Origin: Martinezella calliandrae
GTDB lineage: Bacteria; Pseudomonadota; Alphaproteobacteria; Rhizobiales; Rhizobiaceae
Direction of reading: 5' to 3'
DNA length: 64,000 nucleotides
Assembly: GCF_030272695.1 (NCBI RefSeq)
Contig: NZ_JARFYN010000017.1
Coordinates: 62,001-126,000, forward strand
Shown here: positions 47,124-56,899 of the stretch, in pieces
Numbering within the stretch: position 1 is the stretch's first letter
How the letters are laid out: every line of letters begins with the position of its first letter
Program-made: the position numbers and the translations under genes
The notes under the pieces: generated by a model
What the model was told of the DNA's origin: nothing
Database searches by the model: none
The model's input: the letters and a program-made list of their open reading frames with translations, nothing else

Positions 47124-47648
47124 TTAAAACGGAGCAAGCGAGGCCCCGCCAGCAGGCTTTGCAGGATCCGACTTACCGAGCTGTGAGAGACATTTTCCGA
47201 AGGACGAATGCATTGGATAGATCCGCGAGATGGGAACAATCCAGTTCGGCTCTGTCCCCGGAAAATCCAATTCGATATCCGCCGAACCAGACATGGCGTT
47301 GTATAGCATTCCGCGCGCGGTATCGGCGTCCGAAAGCATTACGCTGGTTGGGGTTAAAGCTTTGGCTGTGACCTGCCAGGTAGCGTTATGAGCGACAATG
47401 CCGATCTTACCTTGACTTGCTTGGGGAAGGTTCCATGCGGCGTCGCTGATAATCCAGGCGATGCTCTTGAAGCCTTTGCGGAACTCAACTTTCTGTCCGA
47501 GCCCACTATCCCAAACAAAGGCGCAATAGCCGCCTTGATTCGCCGTGTAAGCGATGGACCACTGGCCCGGGGAGACAGCGAGGTCCGCCGCCGCAGCTGG
47601 TCCCATACAAAATGCGATCGCTGCCATAATTGTTGCCAGTTGCCGCAT
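47124..47648 (-). CDS. Secreted hypothetical protein
   Basis: 174 aa. Signal peptide MRQLATIMAAIAFCMGPAAAA, then SPGQWSIAYTANQGGYCAFVWDSG; no family recognised, though the size and the single small domain resemble invasion-associated or periplasmic stress proteins (weak impression). ATG at 47648 has GGAGG seven bases upstream. Stands alone next to the IS110/ABC scar and may be part of the same accessory patch. Confidence 0.7.
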   Translation of the reverse strand: MRQLATIMAAIAFCMGPAAAADLAVSPGQWSIAYTANQGGYCAFVWDSGLGQKVEFRKGFKSIAWIISDAAWNLPQASQGKIGIVAHNATWQVTAKALTPTSVMLSDADTARGMLYNAMSGSADIELDFPGTEPNWIVPISRIYPMHSSFGKCLSQLGKSDPAKPAGGASLAPF

Positions 47649-48824
47649 AATTGAACCTCCAAGACACGCCCTCGCTAGCGTAACCAGCAATCCTTGCGTT
47701 TTCATTATTTCGGAGGAGCCTCGCAAGGTCCGCACTCGGCAAATCGGGAGACCCACAAGTCGCGGAATTGTTCGACGCCAGGAACCCTATCCCGTGAATA
47801 GCACCGACGCATGAAAATCCATTCCGCAAGTTTCGCGCGAAACGCGAACCAAAACCGCCCAAATTCTTTAAGCTTTGTTTTTCATGGGCATGTTATATTT
47901 TCATTCTCGCAGGCGACTTTGTCGCCAATAAAGAGCTTCGCTATTTTACCTTATGGCTGCCCGCGAAACGAACGGCGTTTTTCGGTGCCTGTCGTTAATG
48001 GTTTGAGCCCGGCCCATGATGGCTTAAAGAAACACTCTGCTCGGGCGTTCCATATTTGTTGGTCGTGCAACAGGAGACGGCTACTGCGATGAACACTGCT
48101 GCAGCGGGAATTGCCATCAATTGCAAATGCGATTTGCAGTAGGCTAGCATTTGAGCACCTCGTCGTAATGGCGTGAATCTCGATTTGGGTGTTATCGGCC
48201 GATGCCAAAATCACAATGAAGTGGAGGTGTTGTCTGAGGGACGCGACCGCCGGTTCGCGCGTCAAATAAGTCGACGGTTATGCTATAGCAACATCGGATC
48301 GGAAGCGAGTTGGCGCATATCATGTCCCCTCCATGGTGTCGAAATCGTTTTCCGAATATTGCGAACAATAAATATGGGAGGGCTCAATGGAAAGCGTAGG
48401 TTCTCGTGTCGGATCGACCGACCACTTTCAGGGTTAGGACCGACGACACAGACTGAGGCGATCGATGGTATGCTGTGCCCTGACGGAGCCCAAGCCGCGC
48501 ATTCGAGTGCGGTTACTCCCGGGATCGGGCCCTTATCAGCTGACTGGCGCGCTCCAAGTTGGCGGCACGATTGGATGAATTGTTGCCATGCTCGGTAGGG
48601 TTAGGCAACCAGTAAGATCTAGCGTTGTTGATGCTTTGCCGGCATAGTCGAGGACGATCAGAAATGCACCTCTGGGGTCGATGACCTATTTCCGATTTTT
48701 ACCCCACATTCGGTTAACTCCTTAAACCGCGCCGCCGGGCAGTTTGAAACGATCGATACACGCCTAGCAATTAGCGGGGATCACGCATAAATTGGTGAGA
48801 CTATCCGTGGAGCACGAACAATAG
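47649..48824. other. Gene-poor 1.2 kb region
   Basis: No frame in it has a convincing start, codon pattern or motif; 47850-47960 is AT-rich. A short plus-strand C-terminal-like piece near 48545-48610 (LAARLDELLPC) faintly recalls IS66 transposase tails but is too short to call. Looks like decayed sequence; the right end should hold the promoter of the LysR gene. Confidence 0.45.
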
Positions 48825-49715
48825 ATGGATCGACTCGACGCCATGCGCGTTTTCACCCGTATTGTAGAACGAAGGAGCTTCACTGTTGCAGCTCAGGATT
48901 TGGGAGTACCGCGTTCGACCGTGACGGATGCGGTTAAACAGCTAGAGGCCCGCCTCGGGATACGACTTCTTCAACGCACAACTCGTGTCGTCAGCCCAAC
49001 ACTCGATGGGGAGGCCTACTATCAGCGTTGCCTAAATATCCTCTCAGATATCGAGGATGCAGAAGGAGCCTTCGCAGGAGCAAAGCCAAAAGGGCAGTTG
49101 CGTGTGGACGTTCACGGCACACTTGCACGCCATTTCATACTGCCTAATCTGCGCGCCTTTCTGGCGAATTACCCGGAGATCGAGATATATATGAGCGAAG
49201 GCGACCGTCTCGTCGATCTTATTCGGGAGGGAATTGACTGTGTGGTGCGTGTCGGCACGCCCCAAGACAGCGACATGATTGCGCGCAAGGTTGCAATGCT
49301 CGACGAAGTAACTTTCGCAGCGCCGTCGTATATTGAAGCTTATGGTATGCCAACGCATCCAGATGGGCTAGACGGTCATCGAATGATCGGCTTTCGTTCG
49401 AGCGCAACCGGAAGAGTGTTGCCGCTGGAATTTACGATCAACGGCCAGGTGCGTGAATATATTCTACCCGCAACCGTGTCGGTCAATGCTGCGGAAAGCT
49501 ATGTCTCCCTAGCAAAACTCGGCATGGGTTTGATTCAAATCCCCCGATATCATGCCAATGCAGACCTCGAAACTGGGCAACTAGTTGAGGTATTGAAGGA
49601 CTTCCCTCCGACCAGTACCCCTGTTTCCGTTCTTTACCCGCGGGATCGACAGCTATCCCCGCGTGTGAGAGTTTTTATCGAATGGGTGGCGGCCGTGTTC
49701 AACCAGAAAAGCTAG
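48825..49715 (+). CDS. LysR-type transcriptional regulator
   Basis: 296 aa, with DAMRVFTRIVERRSFTVAAQDLGVPRSTVTDAVKQLEARLG as the winged helix and the normal substrate-binding domain after (GQLRVDVHGTLARHFILPNL). Convergent with the MFS-exporter gene, so not an obvious regulator of it; target unknown. Confidence 0.93.
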   Translation: MDRLDAMRVFTRIVERRSFTVAAQDLGVPRSTVTDAVKQLEARLGIRLLQRTTRVVSPTLDGEAYYQRCLNILSDIEDAEGAFAGAKPKGQLRVDVHGTLARHFILPNLRAFLANYPEIEIYMSEGDRLVDLIREGIDCVVRVGTPQDSDMIARKVAMLDEVTFAAPSYIEAYGMPTHPDGLDGHRMIGFRSSATGRVLPLEFTINGQVREYILPATVSVNAAESYVSLAKLGMGLIQIPRYHANADLETGQLVEVLKDFPPTSTPVSVLYPRDRQLSPRVRVFIEWVAAVFNQKS

Positions 49716-49770
49716 CGGCCGGGCCGCGCGCGCCCCGCAAATTTGGCATGGGAGGCGATGTTGGCATAGG

Positions 49771-51399
49771 TTAAGTCGCGTCCAGATAGGGTTTCAAAGG
49801 CGTGTCATCACGGGTGGGGACCGTTTGCCTTTCAATTAAATGATGCACCGTGGGCGGCTTGTCACCGCGGTGCAGCGCGTCCAGTCGTTCAGCGATCTCG
49901 GCATCTGCATATGTCTGGCGCTGGCTGTGTCGCACATATTCGATCCACGTCGGCAAATGATAGCTTTCCGTCCAAATCTGCGGTTTTTCGAGGTCGCGCA
50001 GCAATGCCCATTGTTTGGCACCGTCGCGAATCCTGGCTCTACGGCGTAGGGCCATCATGGTCAGGAATTCCGATGTATCCTGCTGGTCGATGTTATATTC
50101 CACCGTGACCATGATCGGACCGCTCCTTAATCGCAAATCAAGCTGCAATTGAGGCTCGCTGAACATGTTTGCGGGATCGAGGTTGAGTGATTCGAAATCA
50201 GGTTGGCGCAACAGAAGGCCAAGCAAGCCACCGAAAACGAGGGCAGCGCTCGCGATAAACAGTGCACCAGAAATGCCATTGATGTCGGCAAGTTCGCCCC
50301 AGGCCCAGCTTCCTGCTGCCATGCCGCCGAAGGTGGCGGTCTGATAGAGCGAGAGCGCACGTCCGACGACCCATCTCGGTGTGGAGAGCTGCACTGTGAC
50401 GTTGAACAGGGAAAAAGCCTGCACCCAGGCGACGCCCGCTGGCATGAGAAGTAGGCAGCTCAGCCACATCTGGTGGCTCAGCGCGAGAAACGCGCTGCTG
50501 GTTGCCAGCGTCAGGAAGGCGCCCCGGATCACCCATTCATTGCTCAAGACTTCACGGATATGTCCGATCAAAAGCGCGCCGCAGATCGCGCCAAACCCGA
50601 AGAAGCCGAGCATGATGCCATAAGTAATAGCCGTGCCCTTGATCTGGTCACGCGCTACGAGGGGCAACAGCGCCAAAATAACAATCGCGGTCAAGCCGAA
50701 AACAAATCCACGACACATCACCTTAAGAAGGTTCGGTGACATTAAGACGTAGCGAAACCCCGCCGACATCGCGCTACCGAAGGATTCTCGCGGCAACGTA
50801 TCGCGGGAGGGGTTGTTGTTCCAACGCCACAACGCAAAAATGAGCGCGAAATAGCAGAAAACGTTGAAAAGAAAAGCGAAAGGCGCACCTGCAGTCGCGA
50901 CGATGACGCCGCCGATTGCGGGGCCAATGCTGCGCATCAGGTTGTAGCTCATGCTGTTAAGCGCAACGGCCCCGGGTAGATGGTCGCGGGGGACGACATC
51001 TCCCATGGAAGCTTGCCACGATGGATTGTGGAGGGCGCCGCCGCAGCCAATCAAGAAAGTGAGGCTGAGAAGCAACCACGGCGTCAGGGCATGGGCGTAG
51101 GAAAGAACCGCCAGCGCCGCGGATATGCACAGCATCAGTAGCTGCGCGACCAGCATGATCCGCCTTCGGTCAAAATTGTCGGCCAGTGCTCCCGCGGCAA
51201 GTGAAAAGATCATCACCGGTAACGTCGTCGACGACTGGACCAATGCAACCATCCCATGGGAGGTGGCCAAGCTCGTCATAAGCCAGGCCGCACCGACAGC
51301 CTCGACCAAACCTCCGAGATTCGAAACCAACGTGGCGGACCAAAGCAGCCGAAAAGTCTTCGATTCAAACGCGACAAGGGGAGAGGTTCTATTGGACAT
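49771..51399 (-). CDS. MFS exporter with C-terminal ABM-like domain (EntS-type)
   Basis: 542 aa. The first ~410 residues form a twelve-helix MFS unit of the EntS/DUF894 type, with TSLATSHGMVALVQSSTTLPVMIFSLAAGALADNFDRR. The last ~130 residues are soluble; RSGPIMVTVEYNIDQQDTSEFLTMMALRRRARIRDGAKQW resembles an antibiotic-biosynthesis-monooxygenase (ABM) ferredoxin fold. Such MFS-ABM combinations are known in Proteobacteria. It might export a siderophore-like or drug-like compound and bind it by the tail; that is inference. Confidence 0.88.
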   Translation of the reverse strand: MSNRTSPLVAFESKTFRLLWSATLVSNLGGLVEAVGAAWLMTSLATSHGMVALVQSSTTLPVMIFSLAAGALADNFDRRRIMLVAQLLMLCISAALAVLSYAHALTPWLLLSLTFLIGCGGALHNPSWQASMGDVVPRDHLPGAVALNSMSYNLMRSIGPAIGGVIVATAGAPFAFLFNVFCYFALIFALWRWNNNPSRDTLPRESFGSAMSAGFRYVLMSPNLLKVMCRGFVFGLTAIVILALLPLVARDQIKGTAITYGIMLGFFGFGAICGALLIGHIREVLSNEWVIRGAFLTLATSSAFLALSHQMWLSCLLLMPAGVAWVQAFSLFNVTVQLSTPRWVVGRALSLYQTATFGGMAAGSWAWGELADINGISGALFIASAALVFGGLLGLLLRQPDFESLNLDPANMFSEPQLQLDLRLRSGPIMVTVEYNIDQQDTSEFLTMMALRRRARIRDGAKQWALLRDLEKPQIWTESYHLPTWIEYVRHSQRQTYADAEIAERLDALHRGDKPPTVHHLIERQTVPTRDDTPLKPYLDAT

Positions 51400-51702
51400 G
51401 GCAGCTTTTCTTTGATTTCTTGCCTCGCTACAGGGGCACTGCGTAGCGGACGTTCGGGCCGAGTCGGCTCTGATTTTATCGTGGTCTGCTAATTTTGGAA
51501 CGATAGTGGAAAAAGTTTTCTAAATGTCTGGTCCCGGACTTTGATGGGACATCCTTAACGTCCGGATCAAAGGATACACTATGGCCCGGGTTCATCATGG
51601 AAAGCGCCCGATGGCGATGGCGATCCGCCGCGCGAAAGCGATGTGATGTCTACATGCTCGCTGAGATGATTGAAATGAAACAGATACTGGAGATTCAGTG
51701 CC
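51400..51702. other. Intergenic stretch
   Basis: About 300 bp upstream of the exporter (its promoter) and before the HigA remnant. A toxin partner (RelE/HigB type) might be expected just upstream of the antitoxin, but I could not read one. Confidence 0.4.
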
Positions 51703-52001
51703 ATGAGCAGAATTCTTAAGAACGTTCATAAGTCTGCTGCGCGACTGCACGAAGCAGGCTTTGTGATGTGACGATGCGGGAGTTCGACGCTCTCTGCCTT
51801 CTTCCTCTTCGTGACTATACGCCCGAGGAGATCAAGAAAATCCGGAACTCAAACAAGGTCAGCCAGTCCGTGTTTGCTTAGTTCATCAACGTTAAGAAGA
51901 TCACGGTTGCCGCATTGGAGCAGGGAACGAAGAAACCCAGCAGCACGGCCATCAAGATCCTTGATATTGTTGAACGAAAAGGACTGGAAGTGCTGCGATA
52001 G
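51703..52001 (+). pseudogene. Decayed HigA-like antitoxin (HTH XRE)
   Basis: Joined frames read MSRILKNVHKSAARLHEAGFVM, then TMREFDALCLLPLRDYTPEEIKKIR, NKVSQSVFA, FINVKKITVAALEQGTKKPSSTAIKILDIVEKKGLEVLR. This is the layout of HigA-type antitoxins (MREFDALCL…YTP…IK..R…SQ.VFA…W E.G.K.P…). A frame change after FVM and a TAG at 51879-51881 inside the HTH inactivate it. The toxin gene is gone or unrecognisable. Confidence 0.8.
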
Positions 52002-52126
52002 CAGCTTGCTTCCAGTTGCGGGTATCTGCCTAGCTTACAATTACCCCGATATGTTGGCTAAGTAGCGCGTACAGCCATCGTGCAAGTAAGATAGGATGCT
52101 TGAGCGTTTTAAGTCCCCGAGGTCCT

Positions 52127-53095
52127 ATGTCTGAAGTCGACTGGCTGAGCCATCTCCTGCAAATCATCACGGTCACCGGTCAGCTCGAAGTCCGCTGTGC
52201 CTACGGTGCGCCATGGCGCCTGGCCTGGGGCCGGGCGGCCGCGAACGAAATCCCCTACCACGTCATCGTCAAGGGCCGTGCCATTTTCGAGGATCCGGAG
52301 ACGAGAACAGCGAGGGAGTTGGTGAGCGGAGATATCGTGCTGTTACCTCACGGAGCGGCGCATGTGCTGCACGATGGCAGCGGGCAAACTCCAATCCCCA
52401 CTCAGCAGCACCGAGGGTCTGCCGGTTGGATGCTGAGCGAGAACGACAGTAACGGGGAGCAACTCGATCTGTTATGTGGCCGATTCTTCATCATGCCGCC
52501 TCATGATCGACTTATTCGAACCTATCTGCCCACCAGCCTAGTGACGCGGGCTATGAACGACCATGCGGACGACAACATCGAGCCCGCTTCCAGTCAATTG
52601 GCCAGTCTGGTGGGGCTGATGCGAATGGAGGCGGCGGGCGACCGAGCAGGTGGGCGCGCGGTTCTCAATGCGCTTTCTTCGGCCTTGTTCACACTCGTGC
52701 TTCGCGCCGCGAGTGAGTCCGAGAAAGCCCCCGAAGGGTTGCTCGCCCTGGCCGGCCATCCGCGGCTGGCTCCAGCCATAGCGGCCATGCTTGCCGACCC
52801 GGCCCGGCCTTGGAAACTGCCTGATCTCGCGGACTTGTGCGGCATGTCACGCGCCACGTTTATGCGGCACTTTCAGGACAGGCTGGGTTGTTCGGCCCTC
52901 GATCTGTTGACCGATCTGCGCATCAGCCTGGCAGCCAACGAGTTAAAAAAGCCGGCGATCAGCACCGAAGCTGTGGCCGAAGCGGTCGGCTACCAATCTG
53001 TTTCGGCATTCCGCCGTGTATTTGCCGAGAGAATGGGGATGACGCCCGGGGAATGGCGCAGGCAGCCGCATAGCGGCGGAACGCGCGCGGACTAG
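52127..53095 (+). CDS. AraC-family regulator with cupin sensor
   Basis: 322 aa. N-terminal cupin-like domain (LAWGRAAANEIPYHVIVKGRAIF; DIVLLPHGAAHVL), C-terminal AraC HTH (LPDLADLCGMSRATFMRHFQDRLGCSALDLLTDLRI; AVAEAVGYQSVSAFRRVFAERMGMTPGEWRR). ATG at 52127 has GAGG four bases before; the earlier in-frame TTG is weaker. It sits 113 bp before the nitroreductase cassette on the same strand and is its probable regulator. Confidence 0.92.
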   Translation: MSEVDWLSHLLQIITVTGQLEVRCAYGAPWRLAWGRAAANEIPYHVIVKGRAIFEDPETRTARELVSGDIVLLPHGAAHVLHDGSGQTPIPTQQHRGSAGWMLSENDSNGEQLDLLCGRFFIMPPHDRLIRTYLPTSLVTRAMNDHADDNIEPASSQLASLVGLMRMEAAGDRAGGRAVLNALSSALFTLVLRAASESEKAPEGLLALAGHPRLAPAIAAMLADPARPWKLPDLADLCGMSRATFMRHFQDRLGCSALDLLTDLRISLAANELKKPAISTEAVAEAVGYQSVSAFRRVFAERMGMTPGEWRRQPHSGGTRAD

Positions 53096-53208
53096 ATCGA
53101 CACGCGCGATTGATCCTTTCGAGCATTATATTGAGCAAATCAAGTCTCGATATTCTCATATACGATCGTAAATTGGGCTCCGTAATCACTTGATGAGGGA
53201 GCCACCCA

Positions 53209-53862
53209 ATGAACTACATCAGCAACGCAGCCAATGAACCGACGCTGACGAACGCCGTCATCGAATCTATCCTGAGCCGCAGGGCCACGAAGTACTACGA
53301 CCCGACCGCCACCCTGAGTGACGAGCAAATTCGCGAACTGGTGCGGATCGGCACTTCGGCCCCGACGTCGTTCCACCTCCAGAACTGGCGGTTCATCGCC
53401 GTCCGTACGTCTGAAGCCAAGGCTCGGTTGCGTCCAATCGCCTGGAATCAGCCCGCGATCACAGACGCCGCCGTCACCTTCATCGTCATCGGCCAATTGG
53501 CAGATGCCAGCACAGTTCCCGAGCGCCTGGCGCCGGTGGTGGAAGCCGGCATCATGCCGGCACATTTGGTGCCCGAATGGGAAATCCCCGCTCGCGGGCT
53601 TTATGACGATCAACCCCAGCGGCAGCGCGACGAGGCAGTACGTTCAGCTACCTTCGGCACCGCAGCAATCATTTATGCAGCTCGCTCCCTCGGCCTGGGT
53701 TCGACACCAATGATCGGTTTCGACGCAGACGCCGTCCACAGAGAGTTCGGCCTGGCCGAGGACGAAATCCCGGTCATGCTGCTGACCGTAGGGCCGGAGC
53801 GGGCCGGAAACTGGCCGCAGAAGCCGCGCCTGCCAGTGGCCGATGTCCTGGACTTTGCATAA
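53209..53862 (+). CDS. Nitroreductase family protein
   Basis: FMN-dependent NAD(P)H oxidoreductase, 217 aa. N-terminal SILSRRATKYYDPTATL and PTSFHLQNWRFIAVR bind FMN; the end RAGNWPQKPRLPVADV is typical. Ribosome site GAGGGAG upstream of ATG. First gene of a redox cassette (nitroreductase, AhpD-like, azoreductase, DUF3788, quinone reductase), all plus-strand. Such enzymes reduce quinones, nitro compounds or other electrophiles by two electrons. Confidence 0.93.
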   Translation: MNYISNAANEPTLTNAVIESILSRRATKYYDPTATLSDEQIRELVRIGTSAPTSFHLQNWRFIAVRTSEAKARLRPIAWNQPAITDAAVTFIVIGQLADASTVPERLAPVVEAGIMPAHLVPEWEIPARGLYDDQPQRQRDEAVRSATFGTAAIIYAARSLGLGSTPMIGFDADAVHREFGLAEDEIPVMLLTVGPERAGNWPQKPRLPVADVLDFA

Positions 53863-53896
53863 TTCGCAACTCAATCAGAAACTTAAGGAGATTATG

Positions 53897-54442
53897 ATGC
53901 CTAGAACTATTGCCCTAACGCCTGAACAGGTCCCGGCCGAATCGAAACCGACTCTCGACGCTTTCACGAAGAACATCGGTTTCACCCCAAATATGCTGGC
54001 GACCTTCGCGCAAAGCCCGATCGCGTTCAACGCGTGGGCCACCTTACTCGGCTCCCTGAGCAAAGCATTGGACGTGAAGACTCGAGACAGCATTGGCCTC
54101 GCCGTCTCCGAAGTGAACGGTTGCAATTATTGCCTGACGGTTCACAGCTTCACAGCCGAACATATGGCCAAGTTGCCGGCTGATGACATCATTCTTGCGC
54201 GAAAGGGCCATGCCAACGATCCGAAGCGGGACGCCGCCGTCCAGTTTGCGCGCAGGGTCATCGAAACCCGAGGGCAGGTCAGCGACACCGACCTGCAAGC
54301 CGTCCGCGATGTGGGCTACACCGATGCGAACATCATCGAGATCGTCGCGCTGGTAGCGATGTACTCACTCACCAACTTCTTCAACAACGTGTTCGATCCC
54401 GACAAGGACTTTCCGGCCGTTAGGCCAGCTGGATCGATCTGA
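53897..54442 (+). CDS. Carboxymuconolactone decarboxylase/AhpD-like protein
   Basis: 181 aa. The catalytic motif SEVNGCNYCLTVHSFTAEH has the CxxC and the downstream His of AhpD-type peroxidases. Two adjacent ATGs (53894, 53897); I chose 53897 because AAGGAG then sits six bases away. Starts 34 bp after the nitroreductase stop. Likely peroxidase in the same stress cassette. Confidence 0.93.
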   Translation: MPRTIALTPEQVPAESKPTLDAFTKNIGFTPNMLATFAQSPIAFNAWATLLGSLSKALDVKTRDSIGLAVSEVNGCNYCLTVHSFTAEHMAKLPADDIILARKGHANDPKRDAAVQFARRVIETRGQVSDTDLQAVRDVGYTDANIIEIVALVAMYSLTNFFNNVFDPDKDFPAVRPAGSI

Positions 54443-54486
54443 GCTCTGTCCTGTCGCAACCTCATGAAGCCATTGGGATCAGTTAC

Positions 54487-55200
54487 ATGAACATTCTCCA
54501 TATCGATAGCAGTGCGCGTCAAAAATCGCATAGCCGCGAGCTTTCGGCGGCGATCGTCGAAAAACTTCTTGAGGTTGCGCCCGGGGCAAGCATCACGCGG
54601 CGTGATTTGGGGGCCGAACCCCTCCCCCACACCGAGGCCCAATACGCCGCTGCGTTGGCGTCGCCGGCCACGTTGGCCGCCCCGCCCAAGGGTTCTCTCG
54701 ATGTCTCGGAAAAACTAATCCAGGAAGTCGAGGCAGCCGATGTGATTGTCATCGGCACGCCCATGCACAACTTCACCGTTCCCTCCGTCGTCAAGGCGTG
54801 GATCGACCAGATCCTGCGCGTCGGTCGCACGATGACGTCGACGCCGGCGGGGAAGGTGGGAATGCTCCGGGACCATCCGGTTTTCATCGGTGTCGCTTCC
54901 GGCGGCGTCTTTACCGGCGACCGAGCCAACCAGCCGGACTTTCTGACGCCGTATCTCTCGCTGGCACTCAGCTCAATTGGGCTGAAGACCCAGCAATTTC
55001 TCCCCCTACAGGCCACCGCGTTCCTCGACTGGGACCAAGCATCCTTGGCGAGAGAGAAAGTCCTCGCCGCCCTCGACCTCACCGTGGTCACGGAGCTTCA
55101 GGCATGCACGGCGGCTCAGCCGTCCTGTCGAGCACCGGCTGCCCCTAACGCGGTGCCACCTGCTCTGGAGAGTGTCGCCAGGCGCGCACCTCAATCTTAA
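54487..55200 (+). CDS. azoR: FMN-dependent NADH-azoreductase
   Basis: 237 aa, AzoR-like: MNILHIDSSARQKSHSRELS starts the flavodoxin fold and GTPMHNFTVPSVVKAWIDQILRVGRTM is the family signature. The C-terminal extension after about residue 205 (TAAQPSCRAPAAPNAVPP) is low in structure and longer than usual for AzoR (~200 aa). Reduces azo compounds and quinones with NADH. 44 bp after the AhpD-like gene. Confidence 0.92.
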   Translation: MNILHIDSSARQKSHSRELSAAIVEKLLEVAPGASITRRDLGAEPLPHTEAQYAAALASPATLAAPPKGSLDVSEKLIQEVEAADVIVIGTPMHNFTVPSVVKAWIDQILRVGRTMTSTPAGKVGMLRDHPVFIGVASGGVFTGDRANQPDFLTPYLSLALSSIGLKTQQFLPLQATAFLDWDQASLAREKVLAALDLTVVTELQACTAAQPSCRAPAAPNAVPPALESVARRAPQS

Positions 55201-55240
55201 TCCCCTCCGGCCCGCCGGCCTACGAAAACGAGGCTTTCAG

Positions 55241-55708
55241 ATGATTTTACCAACCACCACGCTTCCCCATATCGGCGACAGGATCACCGACAATTCAGCA
55301 CCGCCTGATGACAAAGCCGTTCGAGAATGGATCGGACTGGAAGCTTTCGGCCATTGGTCCAAGTTACAGACATGGATCGATGAATTCTACCCAGGCATTT
55401 TTGCGCCGGAGTGGCTCTACGGTGGCAAGAACCGCGGTTGGTCCATGCGCTACAAGAAAACCAAGGCGTTCACCACCTTGGTGCCGGAATACCGGCGGTT
55501 TTCGGCCGTGGTGGTCATGGGCAGAGCAGAACGAGAGAAGTTCGAGGAGCGGCGCTATGTCTGGCGCCCGCAGCTGATCAAGCTCTACGATGAAGCCAAA
55601 ACATACGTCGACGGTAAATGGCTGACCCTTGGCATCTCATCAACAGATGATCTGCACGATGTAACGGAGCTTTTGACGATGAAGCGCCCGCCGCCACTGC
55701 GGGGTTGA
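55241..55708 (+). CDS. DUF3788 family protein
   Basis: 155 aa. The body WSKLQTWIDEFYPGIFAPEWLYGGKNRGWSMRYKKTKAFTTLVPEY matches DUF3788 (YdhG/DUF1801-related fold, from memory). The ATG at 55241 follows GAGG by ~7 bases. In the redox cassette; role unknown, perhaps ligand binding. Confidence 0.85.
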   Translation: MILPTTTLPHIGDRITDNSAPPDDKAVREWIGLEAFGHWSKLQTWIDEFYPGIFAPEWLYGGKNRGWSMRYKKTKAFTTLVPEYRRFSAVVVMGRAEREKFEERRYVWRPQLIKLYDEAKTYVDGKWLTLGISSTDDLHDVTELLTMKRPPPLRG

Positions 55709-55913
55709 ATGCGACGGAAAACCTGGAAGCGCGGCAAAATCGGTGTGGTGGCTCCAGGGAAATCCGAGCAGTGGTCTGGTCGACATCGCACAGCAATTTG
55801 ACATCGAGGTCGTCGCGGAAGGCGTCGAACCGATAGCTAATCTGCGCGGGAGATCGAGAAGGCTTTCCGCACCTGCAATACCCAATCCAACAAATATCTG
55901 AGGAGATAATTCC

Positions 55914-56831
55914 ATGAAAGCGATTGTAGCAACTGATCAAGCCGCGGGAACGGCCGGCATGTCGTTGGCGGAGCGGCCCGAGCCGCAGCCGGCGATAAAC
56001 GACGTCATCGTTGAGGTTCATGCGTCGGGGTTCGTCCCGACCGAGCTGACCTGGCCCTCCACTTGGACCGATCGCGCTGGTCGCGAGCGGACGCCATCGA
56101 TACCCGGGCATGAGCTGGCCGGCGTGGTCACCGCTCTCGGCTATGGTACGACGGGACTGTCGGTGGGGCAGCGGGTGTTCGGTCTCACGGACTGGTATCG
56201 CGACGGCACCCTGGCGCAGTACGTTGCTGTCGAGGCACGCAACCTCGCGCCGCTGCCGGGCGATGTCGACTTCACGGTGGGCGCAAGCCTGCCGATCTCG
56301 GGCCTGACAGCATGGCAGGGACTGTTTCAGCACGGCCGCCTCCAGGCCGGCCAGAGTGTCCTCGTACATGGCGTGGCCGGCGCGGTTGGGTCGATTGCAG
56401 CGCAGCTGGCGCGCGAATTTGGTGCCTACGTCATCGGCACCGGACGCTCCGCTGACCGTCAGAAGGCGCTCGACTTCGGTGCAAATGAATTCGTCGACCT
56501 CGGGAATGACACCCTGGAAGACGTCGGCGGTGTCGATATCGTATTTGATGTCATCGGTGGCGATGTCCAGAAGCGGTCCGCAACGTTGGTCCGGCCCGGA
56601 GGAACGCTTGTGACGGTTGTCGGGCCAGCCGAGGGGCGGCCCACCGACGGCCTGGCAGTTGATTTCGTTGTTGAGTCCGATCGCGCCCAACTGAACGAGA
56701 TCGTCCAACGGGTGCGGGACGGACGACTGCGGGCCAACATCAGCAACATCGCGACGCTCGACGAAGCCGTTGCCGCCTTCAATCCGATCGAGCGACGCAC
56801 GGGGAAGACGATCATCCGCATTCGCCAATGA
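55914..56831 (+). CDS. NADPH:quinone reductase-like MDR protein
   Basis: 305 aa. VLVHGVAGAVGSIAAQLAREFGAYVIGTG is the NADP-binding loop; zinc-binding Cys residues are absent, as in zeta-crystallin/quinone reductase types. Start ATG 55914 has GAGGAG upstream. 205 bp after DUF3788, followed by a strong hairpin. Completes the electrophile/quinone cassette. Confidence 0.93.
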   Translation: MKAIVATDQAAGTAGMSLAERPEPQPAINDVIVEVHASGFVPTELTWPSTWTDRAGRERTPSIPGHELAGVVTALGYGTTGLSVGQRVFGLTDWYRDGTLAQYVAVEARNLAPLPGDVDFTVGASLPISGLTAWQGLFQHGRLQAGQSVLVHGVAGAVGSIAAQLAREFGAYVIGTGRSADRQKALDFGANEFVDLGNDTLEDVGGVDIVFDVIGGDVQKRSATLVRPGGTLVTVVGPAEGRPTDGLAVDFVVESDRAQLNEIVQRVRDGRLRANISNIATLDEAVAAFNPIERRTGKTIIRIRQ

Positions 56832-56899
56832 GGACTCTCGGGCGTCGGCGATCGATGATCGCGTCATCGAATAACTAAGGCGATCTTCAAACTGCATCT

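Noticed and set aside
47124..47756. Longer start for the secreted hypothetical protein
   Set aside because: The extension removes the signal peptide from the N-terminus and has no ribosome site; ATG 47648 with GGAGG is better.
48545..48610. Piece resembling the IS66 transposase tail (LDELLPC)
   Set aside because: Too short; the similarity could be chance.
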